Assembly: GCF_900176375.1 (NCBI RefSeq)
Contig: NZ_FWYF01000003.1
Span: forward strand, 496,001 to 560,000
Reading direction: 5' to 3'
Origin: Reichenbachiella faecimaris
GTDB lineage: Bacteria > Bacteroidota > Bacteroidia > Cytophagales > Cyclobacteriaceae
Length of the DNA: 64,000 bases
Below, piece after piece: positions 8,618 through 17,157 of this stretch. A model generated the notes under the pieces. It made no database searches. It saw only the letters and a list, made by a program, of their open reading frames with translations, and had not been told where the DNA came from. A program made the position numbers and the translations under genes. The first letter of the stretch is position 1. Every line of letters begins with the position of its first letter.

Positions 8618-9928
8618 TTATTTAATAGAAACCAACCGCCCAAACTTATAAATCTCCTTTTTCATAATCTCACCTTTCTTATCATAGTAAATCCACTCAC
8701 CATTTTTCTCATTGCGGGTGTAGTGTCCAGTGATTTCAGAGTCTTGAGATTTGTGATACTTCTTATATTCACCATCCAGACGATCGAACTTATAGTTTAT
8801 CTCTTCTGCTTTCTTGCCATTGCTGAAATAAACAGTGGCTACTCCATGTTTTTTGTCTTTTTGGTAATTCTCCTCTTTAGTGATATGTCCTTTCTCATCG
8901 TACTCAGTGCGTTTACCTTCCAACTTACCCAATTCGTAATTTTCTTTAATCACGAGATCTCCCTTAGAATTGAAATACCTCCAGGTACCTTCTTTAAAGT
9001 CATTCTTATACTGTCTGGTAGCAATGAGTTTACCTGATCTATTGTATTCTTCTGCCGTCCAGTTTTTTTCTTCATTAGAATAATTGGCCTTGATTTTCAA
9101 TTCCCCATCTGGGTAGTAAGTAAAATTGGCGCCACTCATTTTATCATCTACAATGTTGAGTTTTTTCTCAAGACTCCCATCTTCGTAGTATGATTTAAAC
9201 TCACCATTGCGCATGCCATTTTCGTATTGGCCTTGCATTTTGATTTGGCCATTGCTGTAGTATTTGACATAGTCTCCATGCAAAGAGTGATTGGATTGAG
9301 TGGCTTTGGTGTCCATCTGCCCATTTGGGTAGTAGCTAATCATAATCCCATCAATCACACCATACGTGTAGTTGATTTTTGATTTGGGCAAACCAGATTC
9401 GTAGTAGGTAATATTTAGCCCGTGTTGTTTGCCATTTTTGTAGTTGACTTCTTCTTTCAGAACACCTGAGGGGAAATATTCTTTGACTAAACCATCCGGT
9501 TTACCGTTTTTGAAAGCAGACGTGTTTTTGATTTTTCCTGATGGGAAGTAAGTGACCAATTCTCCAATAAGAGAATCATTTCTGAATTGAACTTCTTGGA
9601 TCAAGTTTCCTTTCTGATCAAAGACTTCAGTGGTACCTTGTCTCAAGCCACTTTGATAGTTAGTCTTTCGCTGAGTAATGCCGTTTTCATAAAGATTCAA
9701 AAATTCACCTTCGCGCATACCATCTAGATATGTGCCTGTTACGATCACTTGACCAGATGGGCTAAACTTCTTATAAGGCCCCTCAAGTACGACAGTGTCT
9801 TTTTGAACCACGAAATACTCCTCCATTAATGCGGATTGTTCATTATCATAATAGGTTCTTATTTTTTCCTGTGCGGAAAGAAAGGAGAAGGGCGCTACTA
9901 AAATCAAAAAACAAATCGGGTACCTCAT
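8618..9928 (-). CDS. Secreted MORN-variant repeat protein (YwqK-like)
   Basis: The 436-residue protein has a signal peptide (MRYPICFLILVAPFSFLSAQ) and then tandem repeats of about 23 residues from about residue 25 to the end, with cores such as YYPNGQMD, YYSNGQIKMQGQYENG, YYEDGSLEKK and YYPDGELKIKANYSNE. These are MORN_2 repeats, which stack as beta hairpins. Bacteroidota carry many such proteins, often annotated as YwqK-family antitoxins, but here there is no toxin partner and the signal peptide points to the cell envelope. Function is unknown; a role as an envelope scaffold or in binding is only a guess. The gene stands alone between purC and the thiolase gene. Confidence 0.8.
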   Translation of the reverse strand: MRYPICFLILVAPFSFLSAQEKIRTYYDNEQSALMEEYFVVQKDTVVLEGPYKKFSPSGQVIVTGTYLDGMREGEFLNLYENGITQRKTNYQSGLRQGTTEVFDQKGNLIQEVQFRNDSLIGELVTYFPSGKIKNTSAFKNGKPDGLVKEYFPSGVLKEEVNYKNGKQHGLNITYYESGLPKSKINYTYGVIDGIMISYYPNGQMDTKATQSNHSLHGDYVKYYSNGQIKMQGQYENGMRNGEFKSYYEDGSLEKKLNIVDDKMSGANFTYYPDGELKIKANYSNEEKNWTAEEYNRSGKLIATRQYKNDFKEGTWRYFNSKGDLVIKENYELGKLEGKRTEYDEKGHITKEENYQKDKKHGVATVYFSNGKKAEEINYKFDRLDGEYKKYHKSQDSEITGHYTRNEKNGEWIYYDKKGEIMKKEIYKFGRLVSIK

Positions 9929-10034
9929 TAACTTTTCAAGCTGATTAATTGGAACTCAAGGGGTATAAATAAAAAAGACTTCAAACCTGAGTTTCCTCAA
10001 ATCTAAAGTCTCTTACGCCGAATTACTTATTTTA

Positions 10035-11213
10035 TTATGCTTTTTCTATCACGATAGCAGAAGCACCCCCGCCACCATTACAAATTCCGGCTACACCAAT
10101 GTTGCCACCTTTCTCATGTAGCACGGAATTCAGCGTGGTGATGATTCTAGCGCCAGAGCATCCGAGGGGATGACCTAAGGCTACAGCTCCACCAAAAGCA
10201 TTCACACTTTCAGGGTTTAAGTCCAATTCTTTCATATTGGCCAAAGCCACAGCTGAGAATGCCTCGTTGATTTCATAAAAGTCAACGTCAGATTTTTCAA
10301 TGCCGGCATTTTTGATTGCCTTAGGGATCGCCAATGAAGGAGCTGTAGTAAACCACAGCGGTTCTTGTGCTGCATCAGCAAATCCTCTGATTTTAGCAAC
10401 TGGCGTCAATCCTAGTTCTTCCATTTTTGTCTTGCTCATCAGGATCAATGCGGAGGCTCCATCATTGATGGTAGATGCGTTGGCGGCAGTAACCGAGCCG
10501 TCTTTATTGAATACTGGACGAAGGGAAGGAATCTTTTCAAATTTCACATTCTTATATTCTTCATCCTCAGACATCACGATAGGGTCGCCTTTTCTTTGGG
10601 GAATTTCTACTGGTACAATTTCATTTTTGAAAAGACCATTAGCGACAGAGTCAGCGATTTTCTTGTAAGAGTTGATCGCATATTCGTCTTGTGCTTCACG
10701 CGAAATGTTCATTTCCTTGGCTGTATTGTCAGCACAGCTACCCATTGGAAACTGGTGATAGGGTTCCCAAAGGCCATCGTGCATCAAGCCGTCAAGCAGT
10801 TGCCCGTGACCGTAGCCGTGGCCGTATCTTGCTTTAGGTACATAATACGGCACATTCGACATGCTTTCCATACCGCCCGCTACGATTACGTCAGCATGCC
10901 CAAGCATAATGCTTTGTGCTCCAAGCATCACAGACTTCATTCCTGAAGCACATACTTTGTTGATAGTAGTACAAGGCACATTGTATCCAATGCCAGCTCC
11001 TATAGCTGCTTGTCTTGCAGGTGCCTGACCAAGACCGGCAGACACTACATTGCCCATAAATACTTCATCTACAGATTCGGCTTTTACACCTGCTTTTTCT
11101 AGTGCGCCTGTGATCGCAATGGATCCGAGTTTGGTGGCAGTTAGGCTGGAAAGGCTTCCGCCAAAACTTCCAATGGGCGTTCTTACCGCCGATACTATAT
11201 ATACTTCTTGCAT
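10035..11213 (-). CDS. Acetyl-CoA C-acetyltransferase (thiolase)
   Basis: The 392-residue protein is a full-length thiolase. The acylated nucleophile is Cys88 in TTINKVCASGMKS, the histidine is in ALGHPLGCSGARI (about 348) and the second cysteine in GICNGGGGASA (about 378). The MAGGMESMSNVPYY-type block is present as VAGGMESMSNVPYYVP. The LWEPYHQFPMGSCADN and INEAFSAVALAN blocks are typical of the acetoacetyl-CoA thiolase group. It could act in acetoacetyl-CoA formation for mevalonate-type or ketone metabolism, or in degradation; neighbours do not help. The start is an ATG at 11213. Confidence 0.9.
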   Translation of the reverse strand: MQEVYIVSAVRTPIGSFGGSLSSLTATKLGSIAITGALEKAGVKAESVDEVFMGNVVSAGLGQAPARQAAIGAGIGYNVPCTTINKVCASGMKSVMLGAQSIMLGHADVIVAGGMESMSNVPYYVPKARYGHGYGHGQLLDGLMHDGLWEPYHQFPMGSCADNTAKEMNISREAQDEYAINSYKKIADSVANGLFKNEIVPVEIPQRKGDPIVMSEDEEYKNVKFEKIPSLRPVFNKDGSVTAANASTINDGASALILMSKTKMEELGLTPVAKIRGFADAAQEPLWFTTAPSLAIPKAIKNAGIEKSDVDFYEINEAFSAVALANMKELDLNPESVNAFGGAVALGHPLGCSGARIITTLNSVLHEKGGNIGVAGICNGGGGASAIVIEKA

Positions 11214-11430
11214 ATGCTTACTGGGTTAATATTTTATACTTGTAAAAATAAAAAGGACAGGTGATTCCAAGGACAATAAGCAGCATTATTTGGATAAATA
11301 AGAATCCTCTCCTGACAAAAGTCCACCCTGAAGAATAATCACTAAATATTGGAAAATGCTAATAGGTATATTGAGTCTTATTATGCTAAAAAACGAAATA
11401 ATGTATTTCCAATTGAGCTGGTATTAGCTA

Positions 11431-11450
11431 AGCCTTTAATGTTAAAGGCT
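11431..11450 (+). other. Hairpin in the 324-bp gap upstream of repeat A
   Basis: The gap 11214-11537 has no recognisable gene; a 62-codon frame beginning with TTG at 11349 has no support. It contains a perfect hairpin with arms AGCCTTTAA and TTAAAGGCT around TG. Together with the terminator in repeat A directly downstream this makes the plus strand a candidate for a structured transcript of about 250-400 nt. Confidence 0.3.
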
Positions 11451-11537
11451 CAATCGAAATCGAGCCATTTCATTGGTTCAACGAGAAAAATGAGACTATC
11501 ACCGAGCTATATCTATTGTGGAATCAAATTGTTTTAG

Positions 11538-11617
11538 CTTGCCTTCAGGTTAGGTTGGTTAAGGCCTGTAGACAATGAGTTCGTTCGCGGATAGTTGTTT
11601 GCAGGCTTCTTTTTTTA
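11538..11617 (+). repeat. Repeat A: conserved 25-base block plus intrinsic terminator
   Basis: This copy begins CTTGCCTTCAGGTTAGG and ends in a terminator: arms GCCTGTAGAC (11564-11573) and GTTTGCAGGC (11597-11606), then a T-rich run. Copy B at 14532-14612 has the same first 25 bases, the same spacing, a changed loop, and substitutions in the stem that keep pairing through G-T wobbles. Both copies point right and end close to the 3' end of a minus-strand gene. They frame the four-gene sulfotransferase operon. Confidence 0.75.
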
Positions 11618-11619
11618 TC

Positions 11620-12294
11620 TCATTGAAGGATTGCCGGGCGTGCTGATTTATTCGAATGGTTGAGTAACTCTTTTATTTTCCGATCAAACAACTTCATTTT
11701 TCGATTGCCAACAAATAATTCTCCATTGATAATGAATGACGGAGTTCGATGTACGCCAGCTGCCAATGCCTCTTTACTCGTTTGTGAAATATTAATTTCA
11801 GTTTCATCTAATTTTAAGTGTAGCCGATCTGCCAATTCTCCAGCACTAAAAAGGCGGTCAGTGATTACCAGTTTCAAAAAGTTATTAAAATTGCCTTGCT
11901 CATGACTTAAATATGCCAATTTGATCAAAGACTCGTCCTCTGACTTTGAGGAACTAAGAAATCGGATGGTGAATTTCAGTACGTTTTTTTGAATATAAAG
12001 ACTGTCTAATTCATGGAATGTGGAAGTGAAAAATTCATGACAATAAGGGCAATCAAATTTTGAGTACATGATGATCGAGATGGGGGCGTCTTTGTTCCCT
12101 AAGGTGATATCATTTGCAGCTAGTTGCGAAATTTTCTGAAGTCCAGAATCGATTCTTTGGCTGTATAGTAATTTATTGGTATTAAACAGTTTTTCGGAAA
12201 TTTCATCCAATCTATTGATGCCAAAGATGGCTAGTGCTATGAGGATCAATATTTGAATTTGAAGAATGGCAAGAATCCAAGGTTTAATTTTCAT
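11620..12294 (-). CDS. Membrane-anchored DsbA/thioredoxin-like oxidoreductase
   Basis: The 224-residue protein has an N-terminal membrane helix (about residues 6-26) and a periplasmic thioredoxin-fold domain of the DsbA/DsbG class (Thioredoxin_4). The redox motif is FDCPYCHEFF with cysteines 82 and 85, and the cis-proline loop is HRTPSFIING. It would oxidise or isomerise disulfides of exported proteins. It is the last gene of an operon and overlaps the previous gene by 11 bp. The first gene of the operon encodes a small lipoprotein whose mature part has four extra cysteines, a plausible substrate (inference). Confidence 0.82.
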   Translation of the reverse strand: MKIKPWILAILQIQILILIALAIFGINRLDEISEKLFNTNKLLYSQRIDSGLQKISQLAANDITLGNKDAPISIIMYSKFDCPYCHEFFTSTFHELDSLYIQKNVLKFTIRFLSSSKSEDESLIKLAYLSHEQGNFNNFLKLVITDRLFSAGELADRLHLKLDETEINISQTSKEALAAGVHRTPSFIINGELFVGNRKMKLFDRKIKELLNHSNKSARPAILQ

Positions 12295-12916
12295 TGCTAC
12301 TTTGATTTAAGTGGTATTTTTCAAATCCCGAAATGGATGGGTGATAGCCGGTTGTTTCTAAGAGTAAATCAGTTACTTTTTTTGCAATATTCATACAAGT
12401 AGGGAGGCTCATGTTGTCGGAATCTAAAGTGAGTTTAAAGAGCTCCCCATCGCCGTTTTTGACATACAATTTTGGGTTATTTTCTGAGTTTAATTTAAAC
12501 ATACCAATCCTTTTAATAGCCTCTAAAGGCAAAGTAGATTGATTTTCCATTATATAGGCAAGGAGACCAAACGACATAGTCTTTTGTTTCTCGGAACTCA
12601 TCCGATTAACTGATTGAGCACTATTTGTTGCCAAGAGATACAGCACACTATCTATTCTTATAATGACAATGTTTTTGCAACAATTGTCTTGATATTCAAA
12701 TAGAACAGCTGTGATTTGTTGGCCCAGTTTTGATGTGTCTTCGAACTTCGTAAAAGCTTGATTTACTATTTCAAAAAAAGAAGAGCTATGAGGTTCCTTT
12801 TTTTTTCTGACATCATCGGCATTTGGAATTTTATCGGTTCGAAAAGCATATATGCCGACCACAAGCAGCATTATTGATATACTAGACACTACAATGAAAG
12901 GAGATCTATTTTTCAT
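12284..12916 (-). CDS. Membrane-anchored protein of unknown function in the sulfotransferase operon
   Basis: I do not recognise this family. The 210-residue product starts at an ATG at 12916 that overlaps the sulfotransferase stop codon as ATGA, a strong sign of translational coupling. It has one N-terminal membrane helix (SPFIVVSSISIMLLVVGIYAF is the hydrophobic stretch, about residues 5-25) and a mostly polar domain outside the membrane. Two adjacent cysteines (DNCCKN) lie near residue 80 and another in LPTCMN near 175. Its place between a sulfotransferase and a disulfide oxidoreductase suggests it helps process or export the same product, but nothing in the sequence proves it. Confidence 0.65.
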   Translation of the reverse strand: MKNRSPFIVVSSISIMLLVVGIYAFRTDKIPNADDVRKKKEPHSSSFFEIVNQAFTKFEDTSKLGQQITAVLFEYQDNCCKNIVIIRIDSVLYLLATNSAQSVNRMSSEKQKTMSFGLLAYIMENQSTLPLEAIKRIGMFKLNSENNPKLYVKNGDGELFKLTLDSDNMSLPTCMNIAKKVTDLLLETTGYHPSISGFEKYHLNQSSNEN

Positions 12917-13797
12917 CGAGTACAATTTCCAAAAACGGTTGATTCTATGGGTTCAAGAATCTTTTTGTGATGTTTTTTATACAGATTTTGTTGATTGTCC
13001 GAAAGTGCCACTTTGCCTTCGCCAGACTTGCCTTCTCGTATAAACTGATTGAACACCTGATGTTTTTCTTTTGGCTGGTTGCCAAATTTATCTTCATGCA
13101 TTTTCATCGTTTCAAAACTACTCAAGTGCAGAGCCCTTTGAATTTGATCCTCGCTTGATTTTATATTGCAGAATTCTATGATTCGCTGAATTTCATTTTC
13201 CTTCTTTTCAATTAAGTCCTCATATCTTATATAGAGAATAGGGAATTTATTTTTGTTTTTGAGCCAAGACTTTGAGTATTTGAACCAACTTTTGGATTTG
13301 ATAAATGAGTCTACAAATTTATCGAATTTCAGATCCTTATTGTTGTAGTTTTTATTTTGGTGATAGAGAGATACCGAAACGTCCATGCCATCCCGATATA
13401 CAAAAATGAAACGTCCCTTCGTTTTTTTATCAAATTCCTCATAATTATCATGGGATTTGATAATTCGAGGAGAAGGTAGGTCTATTGGGTCTTGTCTTCT
13501 AAATGAAGCATTCCTAATCCAAGGTGAGACATCATATATATGATCAAAATCCAGTCCTCCTTCGGTAGTTAATTGATAGAGAATCATTTGAGTCAGCGTA
13601 GTTCCTGATTTTGGGTGTGTCACTACGTAAATATCCTCATCTCTTTCACCAAAAATCATCTTGTACTGCATAAACTTCAGACGGTCTGCAGCTCTGGAGA
13701 TTTTTTTACTAACGACTCGAAACGGTCTGCTGATTCTTAATAGGATTTCAAAAAGGACACCCAACCCTTTATACTCAGTAGAATCTTTAATGTTCAT
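12913..13797 (-). CDS. PAPS-dependent sulfotransferase
   Basis: The 294-residue protein is a cytosolic-type sulfotransferase. The 5'-phosphosulfate loop is THPKSGTTLTQM (about residues 60-71), the catalytic histidine fits IIKSHDNYE (His116), and the 3'-phosphate site is FVYRDGMDVSVSLYHQ (Arg135, Ser141). The late FNQFIREGKSGE stretch matches the family's RKG-like PAPS-binding region. It would move sulfate from PAPS to an acceptor hydroxyl. The acceptor cannot be read from the protein. The gene directly upstream encodes a Tyr-rich acidic lipoprotein, and those downstream a membrane protein and a DsbA-like protein, so a peptide acceptor is possible (inference). Confidence 0.85.
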   Translation of the reverse strand: MNIKDSTEYKGLGVLFEILLRISRPFRVVSKKISRAADRLKFMQYKMIFGERDEDIYVVTHPKSGTTLTQMILYQLTTEGGLDFDHIYDVSPWIRNASFRRQDPIDLPSPRIIKSHDNYEEFDKKTKGRFIFVYRDGMDVSVSLYHQNKNYNNKDLKFDKFVDSFIKSKSWFKYSKSWLKNKNKFPILYIRYEDLIEKKENEIQRIIEFCNIKSSEDQIQRALHLSSFETMKMHEDKFGNQPKEKHQVFNQFIREGKSGEGKVALSDNQQNLYKKHHKKILEPIESTVFGNCTR

Positions 13798-13868
13798 TGG
13801 TGATGTAATCCAACTGAATCAGGAATTGTTTCAGGCTAGAAGCGCTTACTGATTCAGTTGAACAAGTT

Positions 13869-14102
13869 TTATCCACAGTCAGCGTCGTATTCATCTTGTA
13901 CATAGTCCTTGAATTCATTCCATGACGCATCATACTCGTCAAGTAACCTTTTGGTGGAACCATCATCCTCACAATAGCTGTACCGTTCTCCATCATACCT
14001 CCACGAGCAGCACTCCTCATTGTCTTTTTTGCAAGAACTCAAGCCTCCAGTGGTGACTACAGCGCCTAGAATAATAGCAGTTAATCTGATTAATAATTTC
14101 AT
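13869..14102 (-). CDS. Small acidic Cys/Tyr-rich lipoprotein, first gene of the sulfotransferase operon
   Basis: The 77-residue product has a signal peptide with lipobox GGLSSC (lipidated Cys24). The mature part is only 54 residues, very acidic, with four further cysteines (31, 32, 44, 76) and six tyrosines. Tyr57 sits in DEYDA and Tyr72 in DEYDAD, flanked on both sides by acidic residues, the kind of context known for tyrosine sulfation. The sulfotransferase gene begins 71 bp downstream on the same strand. I do not know the family; a short surface lipoprotein unrelated to sulfation is the plain alternative. Confidence 0.7.
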   Translation of the reverse strand: MKLLIRLTAIILGAVVTTGGLSSCKKDNEECCSWRYDGERYSYCEDDGSTKRLLDEYDASWNEFKDYVQDEYDADCG

Positions 14103-14293
14103 AATTAATAAGTTTAGTTCGCCTACTCTTATCGATTTTCAGTACCTCGCCTTGCTTTTATTGAGATGAATTGTCAAGGTTTTTCATCATAAATCCAGTT
14201 AAGATTGGGTTTAATGAATTTTATTTTGAATGCCACATTCAATTTAATTAATTTTTTATTTCACTTCCATGATTACGTTCTGTATTAATCAAA

Positions 14294-14313
14294 AATACCT
14301 AATATTAGGTATT
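14294..14313. promoter_or_regulatory. Perfect 20-bp palindrome in the 429-bp gap upstream of the lipoprotein gene
   Basis: AATACCTAATATTAGGTATT is fully self-complementary and lies about 190 bp upstream of the lipoprotein start, in AT-rich sequence. It looks like an operator for a dimeric regulator. The rest of the gap 14103-14531 shows no gene; a 40-codon open stretch ending at 14521 has no start and no recognisable similarity. Confidence 0.35.
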
Positions 14314-14531
14314 ATCAAATCCTTGACAAGCAGTATTATTATAGAACATCACCTTATGAGCTTTTGAGTCGAACCACGACACAATGGATCAGGACTGAAT
14401 ATTGCCTATCTGGTCTCAGCGAGATGCTTTTCGGAAGTTTGTTTCTCTACAAAGTGAGTCTTTGGAATCAGTCACCGAGAAAATGCTCCTATTCGCCGAG
14501 TTGCTGATGGGAAGAAAATGAATAACCCTAT

Positions 14532-14612
14532 CTTGCCTTCAGGTTAGGTTGGTTAAAGCCTGTAAGCATCGAGTACGCACGCGGAAAGAGGTTTGCAGGC
14601 TTCCTTTTTTTA
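14532..14612 (+). repeat. Repeat B: second copy of the terminator-bearing repeat
   Basis: The first 25 bases match repeat A exactly. The terminator arms are GCCTGTAAGC (14558-14567) and GTTTGCAGGC (14591-14600), followed by a T tract at 14605-14611. Relative to copy A the 26-base loop is diverged and two stem positions differ but still pair. Its T tract is on the plus strand, facing the 3' end of the sialidase-like gene. Confidence 0.75.
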
Positions 14613-14646
14613 TCAGAGTCCACGATCTGGATGCAAGCAGAAGAGC

Positions 14647-15936
14647 TTATGGGCTCCATCTAAAAAGAACCTCACAGGTTTGCAATTCAAAAAATCCGTT
14701 ACGACTATCGCTCCATATCAGTTGAAATTTCCCGTTCGCTTTGGCTACAATATTTAGATAATGCCCACCTCCAGGAAATTTATTAGCCACATCACCATTG
14801 GATTCACTTCTGGGGCTGGTGCTGATTTTGGTGATTCGTGCAGGTTTTGAAAAACTCATCCCACCGTCTATCGAGTAGCTGAAATAGACATCGTACTTTT
14901 CTTGATTTGGATTGTGTTGACTATCCACCCAGGATATACCAACTACCCCTTCCTTATTCGTGACAATCGAAGCAACCATGGCTTTTGAAGGTAAACCATT
15001 TTCAAATTGATCCACTCGAACATCTGTGCTCCAGGTTTCACCTTTATCTATAGAATAATTGAGCCAAACGCCATCTGCAGCTCTCAAAAAATATATCTGA
15101 TTTCTAAATTTTGACAGCGGACTCGTATCTGCTGTCATTCTCATATAGCCTCTGCTCCCTCCTGGACGAGTGGTAATCAAATGTTTGGGAGAGAGAACTT
15201 TGGCTCTAAGGTCATAAGATTGCACCCATGCCTTTCGTAAATAATGTGAAGAGGGTATTAGAATAGTGTCGTCTGAGAGTATAACTGGTTCACAAAAATT
15301 GAGTCGAACACCTTGACTCGGAACAAGGGTAATTTCATTAAAAGAACCATTCCCTGTTCTTTGATAAAGGATCACATCAGCACTCATGTCATCTTTGAAT
15401 CTCACTGTGGTGAAGAAGAAGTTGTTTTTGAACCCTGTGATTTTGGTGCCGTCGTGCCCATGGTTAGACTTAAAAGTTTGAACCTCATCTTTCCAGCTTT
15501 CTCCGCCGTTGTCAGAACTAAAAAACTGAATGGGGAATTGGTGTTTGAAACTGCCAGAAGTGCCCAGCCAACTCATGGCCGTTTGCCCATCAGGTAATAT
15601 GGCTGTCCATGGATCATACCCCCAGTAGTCATGTGGAGTTTCTTTCCATGTCTGACCACCATCTTTGGATACAAAACTAGACAGTCTCGCACTTTGGTAT
15701 GGCTGATTGATATTGGTAATGATCATGGCTGCCGCCAACAAATGCAAACTGTCACTGGGGTGTGCTGACAAATGTGGTTCTACTATAGGAAGGCCTTTGA
15801 ATTGCGAATGAATAGTGACCGTCTCCCCAACCATAACCGAGGAAACGGTCTTAAGTTCTGCTTGCGAAAAGCAAAGCCTATTTGTGAAAAAACAAACTAC
15901 CAATAGAACCATTTGAGTATGAAAAATCTTTTGCAT
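14647..15936 (-). CDS. Secreted sialidase-like (BNR/Asp-box) protein
   Basis: The 429-residue protein has a signal peptide (ending near CFSQAEL) and at least four Asp boxes: SKDGGQTW, SSDNGGESW, SIDKGETW and SIDGGMSF. These mark a six-bladed propeller of the sialidase/BNR type. Catalytic sialidase residues could not be placed with certainty, so it may be a glycosidase-like or binding protein rather than a true sialidase. The start ATG at 15936 lies 9 bp after the stop of the DJ-1/PfpI gene, and an AraC regulator gene precedes that, so the three are likely one operon. Confidence 0.75.
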   Translation of the reverse strand: MQKIFHTQMVLLVVCFFTNRLCFSQAELKTVSSVMVGETVTIHSQFKGLPIVEPHLSAHPSDSLHLLAAAMIITNINQPYQSARLSSFVSKDGGQTWKETPHDYWGYDPWTAILPDGQTAMSWLGTSGSFKHQFPIQFFSSDNGGESWKDEVQTFKSNHGHDGTKITGFKNNFFFTTVRFKDDMSADVILYQRTGNGSFNEITLVPSQGVRLNFCEPVILSDDTILIPSSHYLRKAWVQSYDLRAKVLSPKHLITTRPGGSRGYMRMTADTSPLSKFRNQIYFLRAADGVWLNYSIDKGETWSTDVRVDQFENGLPSKAMVASIVTNKEGVVGISWVDSQHNPNQEKYDVYFSYSIDGGMSFSKPARITKISTSPRSESNGDVANKFPGGGHYLNIVAKANGKFQLIWSDSRNGFFELQTCEVLFRWSP

Positions 15937-15945
15937 AACAATGGA

Positions 15946-17079
15946 TTAAAACGATTCTTTTTGCAACCTTCTGGCTTTGATGACGGCTATTGGGTTAGGT
16001 TTATTTTCAATAGCAAAACTTACTTCACCTTGGCCTATCATTGGATGATTGACCGTGCCCTTGAGAAATGATTTATTTGATTTTTTAATTACCCAATTGC
16101 CTGATTTTTCTAATTCCTTCTGAACCAGCAGCTTGATCTTTTCAGCGCTCATTTGCTCAGTTAAATGGTATCTGCATTCCCATTCATCTTGATTGCCTTG
16201 CGAATAAAAAAAGTCGATGGCAAAGAGCTGTGTCAGTGTTTGAATATGACTCATGTAGTTAATAGCCAGTTGGCTTCTGGCATAGTCATGTTCACGCTTC
16301 CAGGGATATTCCATGTGATTGGCGATTTCTTGTGCTCTACCCACTCCATAAAACTTCGAAACTACTTGAAACGAAGCATCAATACCTGAGGATAGACCTG
16401 CAGAGGTGACAATCTGCCCATTGTCCGTATATTTTACATTGTTTAGCACTTCAGACTTTGGATATTGAGATGCAAGTCTTGGGATGAGTCCAGCGAAAGT
16501 AGTGGACTTCTTATCATTCAATAATCCGGCTTCACCTAAAAAGAATGAGCCACTGCAGACGGAAAGAATTACTTTGGTTGAATCTTTTCTTTCTTTTAAA
16601 AAATTGACTACTTCTTGGTCAGCAGGATTGCTCTCAGCTAGTCCACCTCCAGGGAGTACTAATATGTCAACAGCAGGCAGGGTTTTAATACTGTGGTCGG
16701 GCATCAATTCTACGTTCATTCCTATTCGAGTCATCTCCTTTTGTTTTCCAAAAGTGATGATATTGAATCCAGCATGCTCAAACACTGAAAGTGGTCCAGA
16801 TACATCCATGACGTCTGCGCCATGAAATAAAAAGATACCAACTGATGGTCTTGGCGTTGGCTGGTTTGCCCTCTCTAGACTCGGCATGGTGGGTCTAAAT
16901 TCCATTTGACAGGCGCTGCAAATGCTAGAGTTGGCGAAGTATTTTCCATCCTCAGAGCAACCACAGGGGCTACAGAAGTAAATGATTTGGTCTTGGGGCA
17001 GGTCGCCTTCAATGGCCTTTTGAGCTAAAGTTGAGTGGTGCCAAATGAGGAGTAATAGCATGTATTTTAAGCTTTTCAT
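15946..17079 (-). CDS. Exported DJ-1/PfpI-family protein with N-terminal cysteine cluster
   Basis: The 377-residue protein begins with a signal peptide (to about LAQ, residue 20). Residues 36-57 hold five cysteines as FCSPCGCSEDG and CSACQMEF, like a small zinc or metal knuckle. Residues about 78-265 are a DJ-1/PfpI class I amidotransferase-like domain with the nucleophile Cys175 in SVCSGSFFLGEAGLL, the glycine-rich LPGGGLAES loop, and SAGLSSGIDASF. This type of domain is also the N-terminal half of many AraC activators. The C-terminal 110 residues are unassigned. An exported PfpI fused to a cysteine knuckle is unusual. It lies in an operon with AraC and sialidase-like genes. Confidence 0.72.
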   Translation of the reverse strand: MKSLKYMLLLLIWHHSTLAQKAIEGDLPQDQIIYFCSPCGCSEDGKYFANSSICSACQMEFRPTMPSLERANQPTPRPSVGIFLFHGADVMDVSGPLSVFEHAGFNIITFGKQKEMTRIGMNVELMPDHSIKTLPAVDILVLPGGGLAESNPADQEVVNFLKERKDSTKVILSVCSGSFFLGEAGLLNDKKSTTFAGLIPRLASQYPKSEVLNNVKYTDNGQIVTSAGLSSGIDASFQVVSKFYGVGRAQEIANHMEYPWKREHDYARSQLAINYMSHIQTLTQLFAIDFFYSQGNQDEWECRYHLTEQMSAEKIKLLVQKELEKSGNWVIKKSNKSFLKGTVNHPMIGQGEVSFAIENKPNPIAVIKARRLQKESF

Positions 17080-17157
17080 AACCTTTAAGTTTTAGGCTAC
17101 AAGAAGCAATGGTTTGTGATCAATTACTTGTACAATATTGCTGTTTTGATGAACGGT

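Noticed and set aside
10300-10946. Long frames opposite the thiolase gene
   Set aside because: They are antisense shadows of a well conserved gene and have no independent support.
11349-11537. 62-codon plus-strand frame before repeat A
   Set aside because: It starts with TTG, has no family signal or ribosome site, contains the perfect hairpin at 11431-11450, and its composition looks like chance.
14399-14521. 40-codon open stretch before repeat B that could be a gene remnant
   Set aside because: No start codon region, no recognisable motif, and no similarity to the sequence before repeat A.
11538-14612. Repeats A and B as integron attC sites
   Set aside because: No integrase nearby, no typical R' and R'' core sites, and a clear T tract that marks an intrinsic terminator instead.
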